Assembly (NCBI GenBank): GCA_964527775.1
Contig: CAZGQS010000004.1
Span: 84,790-148,789, forward strand
DNA length: 64,000 bases
Direction: 5' to 3'
Origin: VMCP01 sp964527775
Lineage (GTDB): Bacteria; Bacteroidota; Bacteroidia; NS11-12g; UBA955
The notes under the pieces are model-generated. The model worked only from the letters and a program-made list of their open reading frames with translations, was not told where the DNA came from and ran no database searches. The position numbers and the translations under genes are program-made. Of this stretch, positions 1-8,553 are shown in pieces. Each line of letters begins with the position of its first letter. The stretch's first letter is position 1.

Positions 1-1209
1 GGAACTCATGATGGTTTTGCTATTCTGATGATTTGGCTGATTGGAGGGATTGTTGCCTTGTTCGGAGCCTTCGCTTATGCGGAAATAGCCAATAGATTGC
101 CGCAAAATGGGGGTGAATTCTACTTCTTATCGGAAATCTATCATCCTATTGTTGGATTTATGGCAGGATTTGTGAGCGCAACGGTAGGTTTTGCGGCACC
201 CGTAGCTGGAGCTTGTTTGGCTTTTGGTGCCTATTTAAACGGTCTGTTTGTTGGTGTGGATGGAAAGTTCATTGGTGCAATTTTAATGGTACTCATTAGT
301 GTGTTGCATTCAAAGTCTATCAAAGTAGGTATGTTGTTTCAGAAGATTTCTACTCTTGGTAAGATTATTATAATTGGATTATTTGTTGGGGTTGGTTTTA
401 TCTGGAGTGGAGATCATGTGAATGTGGGATTGAATTTAACAATGACTGATAAAAGTTGGGGAGAAATTTGGTCAAACGGTTGGTTTAACGCGGCTTTTTC
501 GGTGAGTTTGGTTTGGGTTTCATTTGCGTATAGCGGTTGGAATGCTTCTGCTTACATTGCAGGATCCATTGAAAATCCGGAAAAGAATTTAACACGCTCT
601 ATTGTCATTGGAACGCTTTTGGTGATTCTAGCTTATTTAGGATTGAATTCTGTTTTTTTATTGAATGCACCAATTGATGAACTACAAGGTAAAAAGGAGG
701 TGGGCCTCATTGCGGCAAATTATATTTTCGGGAGTGGCTGGGGTAAAATTATGGGTGGAATTATCAGTATTTTATTGATATCAACTATTAGCTCTATGAT
801 TTTTACTGGACCAAGAGTATTGAATGAGATGTTCAAAAAACTAAAAGGGTTTTCTGGTTGGGCCGTTGTAGATTCAAAGAGTATTCCTGTACCGTCAATA
901 TTTACTCAGCTGGGACTTAGCCTGATATTGTTGTATACTTTAGATTTTGAATCGTTGATATATTATGTGGCGTTTACCTTGTCATTTTTTACTATTTTAA
1001 CGGTATTCGGTATTTTTATTTTGAGAATAAAAGATGGTAAACCTATTGGCTATAAAGCATTTGGTTACCCAATTACCCCTTTGATTTTTATTGTGATGAC
1101 TAGTTCTGTGGCATGGTTTTTCATCACTGAAAAGCCGTTTGAAAGTTTATTGGGGCTTTGCACCGGTTTGCTGGGTGCTGGGTTGTATTTTTTCAGGGTG
1201 CAAGACTAG
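1..1209 (+). CDS. APC-family amino acid permease (5' end outside window)
   Basis: Proton- or sodium-coupled uptake or exchange of amino acids across the inner membrane is the expected role for this superfamily; the substrate cannot be read from sequence. The frame is open from base 1, and the nine residues before the first in-frame ATG (28) are hydrophobic and in register with the family, so the true start lies left of the window. About ten membrane segments are visible. The TM2 stretch WLIGGIVALFGAFAYAE and the TM6 stretch AYSGWNASAY followed by ENPEKNLTRS are typical of the LAT-like branch of the amino acid-polyamine-organocation superfamily. The 3' end overlaps the convergent acyltransferase gene by 63 bp. 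Confidence 0.85.
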   Translation, partial: GTHDGFAILMIWLIGGIVALFGAFAYAEIANRLPQNGGEFYFLSEIYHPIVGFMAGFVSATVGFAAPVAGACLAFGAYLNGLFVGVDGKFIGAILMVLISVLHSKSIKVGMLFQKISTLGKIIIIGLFVGVGFIWSGDHVNVGLNLTMTDKSWGEIWSNGWFNAAFSVSLVWVSFAYSGWNASAYIAGSIENPEKNLTRSIVIGTLLVILAYLGLNSVFLLNAPIDELQGKKEVGLIAANYIFGSGWGKIMGGIISILLISTISSMIFTGPRVLNEMFKKLKGFSGWAVVDSKSIPVPSIFTQLGLSLILLYTLDFESLIYYVAFTLSFFTILTVFGIFILRIKDGKPIGYKAFGYPITPLIFIVMTSSVAWFFITEKPFESLLGLCTGLLGAGLYFFRVQD

Positions 1210-2268
1210 GTCTTTGAATTTAAATTTCCACCACTTTTTAACCATAAATGGTCTTTCTAACAGAGGGAAAATTAAAAACGATCCAAATAATCCAGTAAAT
1301 ATTAGCATAATCCATAAGAAATAACCGGAGATATCACCATAGATGTTCATTTTTTGAAATATTCGTCCTATTCCGCTGATTATGGGATAGTGTACTAAAT
1401 ATATTATATAACAAGCACTTCCTAATCTAAAAACGAGCGAATGACTTAGGATAGAATTCAATGCTTTCTGTATTACAACTAAATAGAGGATAACAAATAG
1501 CAACATAGATTCTAATAAATCAAAATATGGTGAGATAATTAAATGACGGGAAAAGAATAAGACCATAATTAATACAATGGATATAGCATTTTTTATAGTG
1601 TTTTCTTTGGGAAGAATGGAGAATTTATCTTTGTGTGAGTATAAAATTGACACTAAAATACCTGCAGTGAAAAATTTTATATTGGGGAGCAATGGAACAT
1701 CAAATGAAAATAATTCTATTGAGAGTAAAAAGAAAATCCAAAACAGGGTGTTTTTTCTAAAGAAAATCCAGAATAACGGAAGAAAAATATAAAATGCGAA
1801 TTCAACATCGAGCGACCAATAAACTGCTAGAAGTTTATTCATTTGAAAATAGGTACTTGTGTAGGTAATAACATAAAAGTAACTTTCAATATATTTTTTG
1901 GGGTCTCCAAACAAAATGACTTGCAGTATGACCATAATGGCTGCGGTAATAAATAATGGTGGTTCGATTCGTTCAAACCTTCTTCTGAGGTAACTCCAGT
2001 AATTGAATTTGGAAGTATTAAGTATTAATTGTTGGCTCAATACAAAACCTGAAATTGCAAAAAACATGTGAACCCCACCATGGCCATTTTCGAAATATTT
2101 CAAGGTGTCATCTTGAAGTAAATATTCAAGTGCATAGGATGACGAATGGGTTATTATTACGATTAATATTGAAATAAATCTTAATCCGTCAATGGGTTTA
2201 ATTATTTTATTTTCGGGTATTGGTCGTGAAAAATAGGGTTTAAGTTTTTGGAAGGTAAATAAAGACAT
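1147..2268 (-). CDS. Acyltransferase family 3 (OafA/YrhL-like) membrane protein
   Basis: Integral membrane enzyme expected to transfer acyl groups, usually acetyl, onto surface polysaccharide or another envelope glycan. The 373-residue protein has about ten hydrophobic segments, and R30 and H41 in the first one form the R-X10-H motif of the family. DGLRFISILIV and FFAISGFVLS are further family signatures. A TAACTTTG box sits 4 nt before the ATG and directly abuts the stop codon of the upstream MFS gene, so it probably has its own promoter although it follows the MFS gene by only 12 bp. The last 21 codons overlap the permease gene on the other strand. The acceptor is unknown. Confidence 0.85.
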   Translation of the reverse strand: MSLFTFQKLKPYFSRPIPENKIIKPIDGLRFISILIVIITHSSSYALEYLLQDDTLKYFENGHGGVHMFFAISGFVLSQQLILNTSKFNYWSYLRRRFERIEPPLFITAAIMVILQVILFGDPKKYIESYFYVITYTSTYFQMNKLLAVYWSLDVEFAFYIFLPLFWIFFRKNTLFWIFFLLSIELFSFDVPLLPNIKFFTAGILVSILYSHKDKFSILPKENTIKNAISIVLIMVLFFSRHLIISPYFDLLESMLLFVILYLVVIQKALNSILSHSLVFRLGSACYIIYLVHYPIISGIGRIFQKMNIYGDISGYFLWIMLIFTGLFGSFLIFPLLERPFMVKKWWKFKFKDLVLHPEKIQPSTQQTGAKPQ

Positions 2269-2272
2269 TGAG

Positions 2273-2280
2273 CAAAGTTA
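2273..2280 (-). promoter_or_regulatory. TAACTTTG -7 box, acyltransferase gene
   Basis: Perfect TAnnTTTG on the minus strand; 4 nt separate its G from the ATG at 2268. No convincing -33 TTG at the usual distance. Confidence 0.55.
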
Positions 2281-3666
2281 TTATCTTTCTAACTTCTTTT
2301 TTTCATTGAACAAAGGTTCTTTGATGCGGAAAGTGAATGCTGCTGCCAATAGAAAGAAGATTCCGCCAATCATGACGTATTTGATGGGGTAATTGTTGCA
2401 ATAGTCGCGAACAATGATGCCACCAATTAATCCGTTGATGATTTGAGGAATGACTATGAAAAAGTTAAAAATTCCCATATAAACTCCCATTTTTTGGGTA
2501 GGGATTTTATCGACTAGGAGAGTGTAGGGTATTGAGAGAATGCTTCCCCAAGCGAGTCCAACTCCAATCATCGGAATCCATAAAAGGTCAGGATTTGAGA
2601 TGAAATACATAGAAAGAAGTCCTATTCCACCGGCAGTTAAGGAGAAAATATGTACAAATTTCCGGGAGGTTTTTGCGGCAAATTTGTGAATCAAAAATGC
2701 ATAGACGGCAGATACAGCGTTATAAATACCAAAAAGAATTCCAACCCAGTCGCCTGCGCGTCCAAAGGAAGCGGAACTATGGTCATCGGGCGATAAATGG
2801 TAGTGGTGTGTTGCAATGGCACTTGTGGTATAAACCCACATAGTGAAAAGTCCAAACCAAGAGAAAAACTGCACCCATCCCAAGCCTTTCATGCGTTCGG
2901 GCATGGTTAAAAAATCTTTAAATATGGATGATTTGGAAGTTTCTGGCTGTATGGGTGCTGAAGCTTCATCGTTTTGGTATTGAATAAATTGTTCTGGTGG
3001 ATATTCTTTGGTTTTAAAAATGGTGATTAAAACGGTACCCAAAAGAATAACTGCGCCAACATAAAATGAATAAACCACGTTTGGCGGTATAATTCCTTCG
3101 GGAGCGGTATTTGGAATTCCCATTTTGTTGTGAAGAAACCATGGTAACCATGATCCTATAACTGCCCCAATTCCAATAAGTCCTGTTTGTACACCAAACC
3201 CTGCGGTACTTTGGTTTTTTGGTAGCATATCGCCCACCAATGCTCGGAAAGGTTCCATGGCTATGTTGAAACTAGCATCCATGAAGGCGAGAAATAGTCC
3301 CCCGAACCAAAGAACTAAAGACATCCCCAAGAGGGTAGAAGAGGAGTTTGATAACACGGAATTTGCATTTGGAAGGAGGATTAGTCCAATGAATGCGAGT
3401 ACGGCTCCGAGGAGGAAAAAAGGCTTTCTTCGGCCGAGTGCGTTCCATGTTTTATCGCTGAAATGACCAATGATTGGTTGAACAATTAGGCCCGTGAAGG
3501 GAGCAACAAGCCAGAACCAGGAGAGTTGGTGAATATCGGCTCCAAATATTTGAAGTATGCGGCTAGCATTTCCGTTTTGGAGTGCGAAACCGCCTTGAAT
3601 TCCAAGAAATCCGAAGGATAAATACCAAATTTGCGGTGTAGAAAGTTGGGGTTTTTTAAGTGACAT
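2281..3666 (-). CDS. MFS sugar transporter (SLC45/maltose-transporter-like)
   Basis: Twelve-segment major facilitator protein, 461 residues, likely importing maltose, maltooligosaccharides or a related sugar. LGRRKPFFLLGA after TM2 and the charged GHFSDKTWN loop match the branch that includes SLC45 sucrose carriers and bacterial glycoside/maltose transporters; a long cytoplasmic loop lies around residues 215-250. It starts 6 nt downstream of the GH13 amylase stop codon, so the two are almost certainly one operon: amylase outside or in the periplasm, transporter in the inner membrane. The substrate is inferred from that pairing. The 3' half contains one weak copy of the TCCCCCGAA repeat (3288-3312). 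Confidence 0.85.
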   Translation of the reverse strand: MSLKKPQLSTPQIWYLSFGFLGIQGGFALQNGNASRILQIFGADIHQLSWFWLVAPFTGLIVQPIIGHFSDKTWNALGRRKPFFLLGAVLAFIGLILLPNANSVLSNSSSTLLGMSLVLWFGGLFLAFMDASFNIAMEPFRALVGDMLPKNQSTAGFGVQTGLIGIGAVIGSWLPWFLHNKMGIPNTAPEGIIPPNVVYSFYVGAVILLGTVLITIFKTKEYPPEQFIQYQNDEASAPIQPETSKSSIFKDFLTMPERMKGLGWVQFFSWFGLFTMWVYTTSAIATHHYHLSPDDHSSASFGRAGDWVGILFGIYNAVSAVYAFLIHKFAAKTSRKFVHIFSLTAGGIGLLSMYFISNPDLLWIPMIGVGLAWGSILSIPYTLLVDKIPTQKMGVYMGIFNFFIVIPQIINGLIGGIIVRDYCNNYPIKYVMIGGIFFLLAAAFTFRIKEPLFNEKKKLER

Positions 3667-3672
3667 GGGCGT

Positions 3673-5082
3673 TTAGTTTAGGATAATTACAACAAAACCG
3701 AAGCCATTGATTTTGGCATTGAGTTGATCGTCAAATTCCATGTTATTGTAGGCGAAAAGACTGGGGTTTTCAGTGACAATTTTGCCTTTAGGAATGGTTA
3801 AATTGTTATTGCCTAGATTTACTACAACTCTCACTCCTTTTCCATTTGAATCAACTCGGTCAAAGGCAAGAAGGTCTGTGGAAATGTCATTTAAATTGAT
3901 TTCTTTCATGGGTGCACCCCAATTTCCATTTGCTAAGGCAGGAACATTGTGTTTCAAATGGTTCATTTGACGATACCAATGGTAACGAGAGGTGTCGCCC
4001 CATTTGATGGGGTCTTTTTCGAAAAACAGCAATCTCTTAGTGTTATTTTCTTCTTCGCCGTTGTAAATCAACGGGAAACTTTGGGGCAAGGTGTAATTCA
4101 GAACAGAGAATAATTTCCAGTGCTGGCCGTATTTTTCTTCCACGGTGCCGTTCCAGGTATTTTCATCGTGGTTGGTTAGGAATTGCATTTTGAAGACATC
4201 AGATGGAATCTGATTGTAGTTGTATTTAATTCCGTCTTTGAAATCTTTTGATGTTTTTTTGCCTTGAGCAACTTGTGCAGAAAGGGCGTGTAAATGCCAA
4301 GAATAGTTAGCATTGAAAGCATTTTGATAGTAATCTTTGAACGACTTTTTGTCGTTAACTTCTGTTTCCATCTCAGCGAGCATGAATACGGGTTTGATTT
4401 TTTCGAGGGATGCTCTTGCTTCTTTCCAAAAATCTGCTGGAACCATAAATGCTACATCGCAACGATATCCGTCAATGTCTGTTTCTTTCACCCAGTATTC
4501 AAGGGCATTGATCATGGCTTTGCGCATGTTGGAATCATTGTAATTGAGTTTGGCCACATCGGTCCAATCAAAAGGCGAAAGTACATTTCCTGCGCTGTCT
4601 CTTTCGTACCATTCAGGGTGTTCTTTCATCCAGTGATTGTCCCAAGCACTGTGATTGGCCACCCAGTCAATGATGACTTTAAGACCGTTGTCATGAGCGG
4701 TTTTTACCAATTTTTTAAAATCGTTGAGGTCGCCAAATTCAGGATTGACGCCTTGGTAATCTTTGACGCTGTAATAGGAACCGAGGGTTCCTTTTCTTTT
4801 TTCTATTCCGATGGGATGGATAGGCATAAGCCAAAGAATGTCAACCCCCAAGTTTTTGAGGCGAGGAATATCATTGGTAACGGCTGTAAATGAACTCTCT
4901 TGAGAAAATTGTCTGACGTTGACTTCGTATATCACGGCATTTTTACTCCATTCGGGTGCATAATATGGCTGGCTGGAAACTTGAGCTTTAGCTGTTTCTG
5001 ATTTTGTACCGCAGGAAAATAGGGTAGCGGCTGCTGAAATCAATAAAAATGATTTTGTGAATGTTGAATGAAAAATGTTCAT
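3673..5082 (-). CDS. GH13 alpha-amylase-family lipoprotein
   Basis: Alpha-glucan hydrolase of glycoside hydrolase family 13, 469 residues. A lipoprotein signal peptide ends at LFSC with lipidated C24, so the enzyme is anchored in the envelope. The four family regions are visible: region I DWVANH (139-144), region II GYRCD with nucleophile D209, region III LAEME with acid/base E237, and region IV FLTNHD with H305 and D306. A C-terminal beta domain follows. It is first in an operon with the sugar transporter at 2281. No SusC/SusD pair is present in the window. The exact specificity (alpha-amylase, neopullulanase or oligo-glucosidase) is not determinable here. Confidence 0.93.
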   Translation of the reverse strand: MNIFHSTFTKSFLLISAAATLFSCGTKSETAKAQVSSQPYYAPEWSKNAVIYEVNVRQFSQESSFTAVTNDIPRLKNLGVDILWLMPIHPIGIEKRKGTLGSYYSVKDYQGVNPEFGDLNDFKKLVKTAHDNGLKVIIDWVANHSAWDNHWMKEHPEWYERDSAGNVLSPFDWTDVAKLNYNDSNMRKAMINALEYWVKETDIDGYRCDVAFMVPADFWKEARASLEKIKPVFMLAEMETEVNDKKSFKDYYQNAFNANYSWHLHALSAQVAQGKKTSKDFKDGIKYNYNQIPSDVFKMQFLTNHDENTWNGTVEEKYGQHWKLFSVLNYTLPQSFPLIYNGEEENNTKRLLFFEKDPIKWGDTSRYHWYRQMNHLKHNVPALANGNWGAPMKEINLNDISTDLLAFDRVDSNGKGVRVVVNLGNNNLTIPKGKIVTENPSLFAYNNMEFDDQLNAKINGFGFVVIILN

Positions 5083-5087
5083 GGTGT

Positions 5088-5095
5088 CAATTGTA
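5088..5095 (-). promoter_or_regulatory. TACAATTG -7 box, GH13-MFS operon
   Basis: Variant TAnnATTG box 5 nt before the ATG at 5082 on the minus strand, with a TTG (plus-strand CAA 5115-5117) 19 nt further upstream, within the phylum's 17-23 nt spacing. Confidence 0.5.
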
Positions 5096-5150
5096 CACTA
5101 AGTGATGCAATTTACAATTAATACTGAGTATAACAAACAGGGTTTTGGAA

Positions 5151-5158
5151 TACCTTTG
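5151..5158 (+). promoter_or_regulatory. TACCTTTG -7 box, YbjN-like gene
   Basis: Perfect TAnnTTTG, 10 nt before the ATG at 5169, predicting a leader of only a few bases. It diverges from the GH13 promoter. Confidence 0.55.
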
Positions 5159-5168
5159 CATTTGATTT

Positions 5169-5636
5169 ATGAAGTTGCAAGATTTAATTACCCATGTGGA
5201 GTTGGCAATCGCAAAAATGGGATTGTCTGAAAGTGAATCAAAGGCAGATGAAAACGGCCAATGGGTGTTATTGAAGGAAGAGATGCCGGTTTATTTGGAT
5301 GCCTGGGAAGACTCTGAATCTTCGCCTTGGAATTATTTTGTATTTAAGCAAGATCCTACGGTTTTTCAGATTACCATTCCATTTTGTTATGCACCTACGG
5401 TGAAACGGAACGAATTGATTGAAGAGTTGTTGGTTGTGAATTTGAATTTGTTGTTTGGCAAGTTTTCATATAATCCCAAAGACAATATTGTTGCTTTGAG
5501 TTTCAGAATTCCGGGGGAGCAATTCAATCAAGAATCTCTTCAAGTTTGGATAGACGGTTTGGCCTATTATGCGGAGATGGCTTATCATGTGTTGAAGGAT
5601 GAGTTCCATTTGAAGCGGGTCAATGTGAGGGATTGA
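5169..5636 (+). CDS. YbjN-domain-like protein
   Basis: Cytoplasmic 155-residue acidic protein without signal peptide or membrane segment. The pattern of an N-terminal helix, a central beta stretch (YFVFKQDPTVFQITIPF), a conserved helix with VVNLNLLFGKF and a final helical half resembles the YbjN / type III secretion chaperone-like fold, whose members are small dimeric proteins of poorly known role. This assignment rests on the general pattern only. It is monocistronic: divergent from the GH13 operon and followed by a 270-bp repeat-filled gap. Confidence 0.55.
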   Translation: MKLQDLITHVELAIAKMGLSESESKADENGQWVLLKEEMPVYLDAWEDSESSPWNYFVFKQDPTVFQITIPFCYAPTVKRNELIEELLVVNLNLLFGKFSYNPKDNIVALSFRIPGEQFNQESLQVWIDGLAYYAEMAYHVLKDEFHLKRVNVRD

Positions 5637-5640
5637 GCAT

Positions 5641-5870
5641 TGGTATTTGGTCTTTGGTCTTTGGATGTTGGTCCTTGGCGGTTGGTCCTTGGCGGTTGGC
5701 TGATCGCTGATCGCTGACGGCTGGCGGCTTTGCCGGTGACTATGGGACTCACGCTAAGCTAGGACTTCACGCTTCGCTAGGTCACACGCTTCGCGTTGCT
5801 TGGCACCTTCGGTGCAGCTTGGCGGCATAGCCGCCGATGAAGGCTGAAGGCTGTTTACTGAAAGCTGAAT
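5641..5870. repeat. Heptamer repeat cluster 1 with short hairpins
   Basis: Non-coding gap filled with degenerate seven-base units: TTTGGTC copies, then GGTTGGC/GGTCCTT alternation, then GCTGATC, GCTGATC, GCTGACG, GCTGGCG. The right half holds GACTCACGCTAAGCTAGGAC and related words, and small hairpins with three-base loops: CGGC-TTT-GCCG near 5722-5732, GCACC-TTC-GGTGC (5803-5815) and GGCGGC-ATA-GCCGCC (5821-5835). It ends in GGCTGAA copies. Nothing in it looks coding. Confidence 0.85.
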
Positions 5871-5893
5871 ACGGTTTAATTGATAAAATAATT

Positions 5894-5901
5894 TAGATTT
5901 G
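5894..5901 (+). promoter_or_regulatory. TAGATTTG -7 box, lipoprotein gene 5907
   Basis: Perfect TAnnTTTG ending 5 nt before the ATG at 5907. It overlaps the upstream GTG (5901), which argues against that alternative start. Confidence 0.55.
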
Positions 5902-5906
5902 TGGCA

Positions 5907-6626
5907 ATGAAATTTTTAGGAATGATTCTAGGTGCTGGGTTATTGATAGCATCTTGCGGAAATAACGGTAGTAGTAACTCAGAATCGTATAAGAAGGCGT
6001 ATGAATTATCGCACAAAGCGGAAGATCGTGAAGGTGTAATTCAGAACCTAACTTTATGGTTGGCCAATGATTCTTCGATTAGTGATTGGGCATACGATAC
6101 TTTGGCATTTTATCATTATTTCTACAGAGTGACTCCTGGAGCGGTAAGAAATGCTAAGACAGCAACCTATTTTGTGAATGAAGGCTTAGCTAAAAATTCA
6201 GGTAGTTTTTTCTTGAAAGATATCAAAGCAAAATTAGATTTGGAAGAGGGTAAAGACACCATTGCTTATGAGTCTTTTGATGGAATGTGGAAGCAAACCA
6301 ATGATCCCACTTATTTTTGGGATATGGCATGGATTCAAATTGCCCGCGGAAATTTGAAGGTTGCTGATTCAATGGTAAATTGGGCCATTACCAATAAGGA
6401 GATTTTATCTAAGAAAGTGAAAATGGAACACATTCAAGCATCGTATATTGAGAATGTTCCTAGTGAAGCAGCATTTATGCATTTACAAGCTTTGTTGGCA
6501 AACTCTAGAAAAGATCTAATGGGTGCTGCAACGTATTGGCAGAAATCTTTGGAGATTTTCCCTGAGTTTTATGCAGCTCGCAGAAGCATCATGGAGTTGC
6601 AAAGACTGGCTTCCGGTCAGCAGTAA
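5907..6626 (+). CDS. TPR-like lipoprotein of unknown function
   Basis: 239-residue envelope lipoprotein: a short hydrophobic signal ends in LIASC, and the rest is soluble and helical. Paired helices from about residue 30 to the end, with a last helix pair (AATYWQKSLEIFPEFYAA) that reads like a tetratricopeptide unit, suggest a small TPR solenoid for protein contacts. An in-frame GTG at 5901 would add two residues, but the promoter box covers it, so the ATG is preferred. The gene stands alone between repeat cluster 1 and the convergent EEP gene, whose stop codon begins 6 nt away. No specific function is claimed. Confidence 0.75.
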   Translation: MKFLGMILGAGLLIASCGNNGSSNSESYKKAYELSHKAEDREGVIQNLTLWLANDSSISDWAYDTLAFYHYFYRVTPGAVRNAKTATYFVNEGLAKNSGSFFLKDIKAKLDLEEGKDTIAYESFDGMWKQTNDPTYFWDMAWIQIARGNLKVADSMVNWAITNKEILSKKVKMEHIQASYIENVPSEAAFMHLQALLANSRKDLMGAATYWQKSLEIFPEFYAARRSIMELQRLASGQQ

Positions 6627-6632
6627 CAACAA

Positions 6633-7754
6633 TTAAGGTTCAAAAAGATCGTTGCGATCAAACTCTGTGAGAATGAGTTTATGGTCGCCGGGAATTTCTT
6701 CAATACTGCGATAGCTTTCTGCATCGAAAGGGTCGGAGTACAAAATGTAATCAATCCTGAAACTTGGAAATACCCCTTTATAGGTTGTTTCAAGGCCTTT
6801 ACCTCTCGTAATGAAAGCGTCGTTTAATCCTTTTGAGACGTTTCTATATGTATAACTTACAGGTACATCGTTAAAGTCGCCGGCTACTATTTTGGGAAGT
6901 TTGCAATCTTGAATTTCTCTTGAAACTATATCAACTTGATGTTCCCGCTTTTCGTAGGCAATTCTGATTCTTTGGATAAGACCCAGGGCATTTTCTTCAT
7001 CGATTTGGTTGGAATCTTTGACGGATTTAACGGTTTGGTAATCTTGTTTATTGAATCTAAATGATTGAAGATGTATGTTATAAACGCGAATTTTTTCGTC
7101 GCTACATTCAAGGCAGTTCAGTGCTGGAATTTTAATATCTGCCGACATGGCCATGTTTCCAGTTTGGTCAAGAAACTTGATTTTTTTCCAATCAGATATG
7201 GGAAATTTAGACAGAATACACATGCCGTAACCACGGTTTTCAGATAGTTGATAGACCGCGGTGTAGGGTGTTTGAAGTTGTTTACCGAGTTTGCGGCACA
7301 ATGATTTTAATTGATTCTTGGGCGAATAGGCTTCTTGTATGAGATAAATGTCTGCATGAATGTCTTTGAGCTTTTCGGATATGGTGTCTAATGCGTAGTT
7401 ATCTGTCCATTGGCCAAAAGAATTAGCGTTGTAACTTACTACTTTGAGTTTGTTATTTTCTTGAACGGGGAAGTCTTTTGCTGAATTCCATTGGAAGTAG
7501 AGGGACATCTGTCCCATATTGATAAAGAGAAAAGTTGCGGGAATAAGGCTGCGCCATTTGACTTGAATGAGCCAATAAATGAGAAAGAGTATGTTGAGTG
7601 TATATAGGACAGGAAATGCAAGTCCTAAAAGGGGAACGTAGGAAGAGAAGCTAGGGGGCACTGAAGGAACTTGTCCGGAAATGGAAAGGAGTAACCCAAA
7701 AATGAGGGTCAAAGGGAAAATGAGGAGGTTGAATATTTTCAATAATATTTTCAA
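6633..7754 (-). CDS. Endonuclease/exonuclease/phosphatase-family membrane protein
   Basis: 373 residues: two or three membrane segments in the first 95 residues, then an EEP (DNase I-like) fold. Catalytic signatures occur in order: SYNANSF (metal-binding Asn), LIQEAY (metal-binding Glu), YNIHLQS, GDFNDVP, SFRIDYIL and the terminal GDHKLI with the general base His. Such proteins are phosphodiesterases or phosphatases; a membrane-anchored form outside the cytoplasm more likely acts on phospholipid-like or nucleotide substrates than on DNA repair intermediates, but this is inference. It is last in the leftward mutL-rhomboid-rhomboid operon, starting 5 nt after the preceding stop codon. Confidence 0.88.
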   Translation of the reverse strand: MKILLKIFNLLIFPLTLIFGLLLSISGQVPSVPPSFSSYVPLLGLAFPVLYTLNILFLIYWLIQVKWRSLIPATFLFINMGQMSLYFQWNSAKDFPVQENNKLKVVSYNANSFGQWTDNYALDTISEKLKDIHADIYLIQEAYSPKNQLKSLCRKLGKQLQTPYTAVYQLSENRGYGMCILSKFPISDWKKIKFLDQTGNMAMSADIKIPALNCLECSDEKIRVYNIHLQSFRFNKQDYQTVKSVKDSNQIDEENALGLIQRIRIAYEKREHQVDIVSREIQDCKLPKIVAGDFNDVPVSYTYRNVSKGLNDAFITRGKGLETTYKGVFPSFRIDYILYSDPFDAESYRSIEEIPGDHKLILTEFDRNDLFEP

Positions 7755-7759
7755 TGCAG

Positions 7760-8551
7760 TTATTTTTTACTGGCTTTGAAAAGGGTTTCTTTTTCTTTTG
7801 CGGTTAGATTATCGTAACCAGATTCGCTTATTTTATCTAAGATTCTGTCAATTTCTGCTTGAGATGGCGAGTTTTGATTGATGGAAACGGTTGCTGTTCT
7901 TTTGGGTTTGGAAGACTTTTTGGGAATCCAATTTTTTGGGAAATTCCAATGCCCTTTTAATTCTAGAATGTAGGCAAGTCCAAACAGGTAGCCACCTATA
8001 TGCGCTTGGTTTCCACCGGCATTGGAGCCTCCAAACATCCCCAGGAAATCAAGAAAAACTTTGATGATTACAATCCATCTAAGTTCAATTTCAACGATGC
8101 CAAAAAGGAAGATGCGGTAGTGGGGAGTAAAGACGGCGGTGGCGAGAATGATGGCTGAAATACCGGCTGATGCGCCTACAATGGGTACAAGATTTCCGGT
8201 TAGTTTGCTGATGAAATAGAATAGGAAAACGCCGGCAATTCCTCCTCCGAAATAAAGATAATAGATATGTTTTTTACCGATGAGGTCTTCTAAGATGGTT
8301 CCAATGAAGAAAAGCCACAGCATATTTCCGAGTAGGTGGAAGAAGCCATCGTGTATAAAGATGGAGGTGAGGATGCTATAAAATGAAGCCCAAAGGGGTT
8401 TTGAGGGCCAGAATGATAGAAAGTTAAAGACAAAATTTCCGAAGGGAAATAGTTTTAAAATAGTCACAAATAGAAAAGCCAATACATTGACCCAAACCAG
8501 GTTGATAACCGCGGTATTTAATGGACTGAAGGGCTTATTGTAAATTCTCAT
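7760..8551 (-). CDS. Rhomboid intramembrane serine protease (longer copy)
   Basis: Cleaves transmembrane helices within the lipid bilayer; the substrate is unknown. The 263-residue protein has six or seven membrane segments, the serine motif GASAG with S128, the histidine in QAHIGG (H184), and the family HLLGN segment (72-76) before the second helix. A cytoplasmic tail of about 60 residues carries a short helical domain (SEAEIDRILDKI-like) often seen at the C terminus of Bacteroidota rhomboids. It starts 2 nt after the stop of the second rhomboid gene and precedes the EEP gene by 5 nt, so translation is probably coupled. Confidence 0.93.
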   Translation of the reverse strand: MRIYNKPFSPLNTAVINLVWVNVLAFLFVTILKLFPFGNFVFNFLSFWPSKPLWASFYSILTSIFIHDGFFHLLGNMLWLFFIGTILEDLIGKKHIYYLYFGGGIAGVFLFYFISKLTGNLVPIVGASAGISAIILATAVFTPHYRIFLFGIVEIELRWIVIIKVFLDFLGMFGGSNAGGNQAHIGGYLFGLAYILELKGHWNFPKNWIPKKSSKPKRTATVSINQNSPSQAEIDRILDKISESGYDNLTAKEKETLFKASKK

Positions 8552-8553
8552 TT

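Noticed and set aside
4294..4893. 199-codon open frame on the plus strand
   Set aside because: It lies antisense within the GH13 gene, whose protein is clearly real; no start signal or family features.
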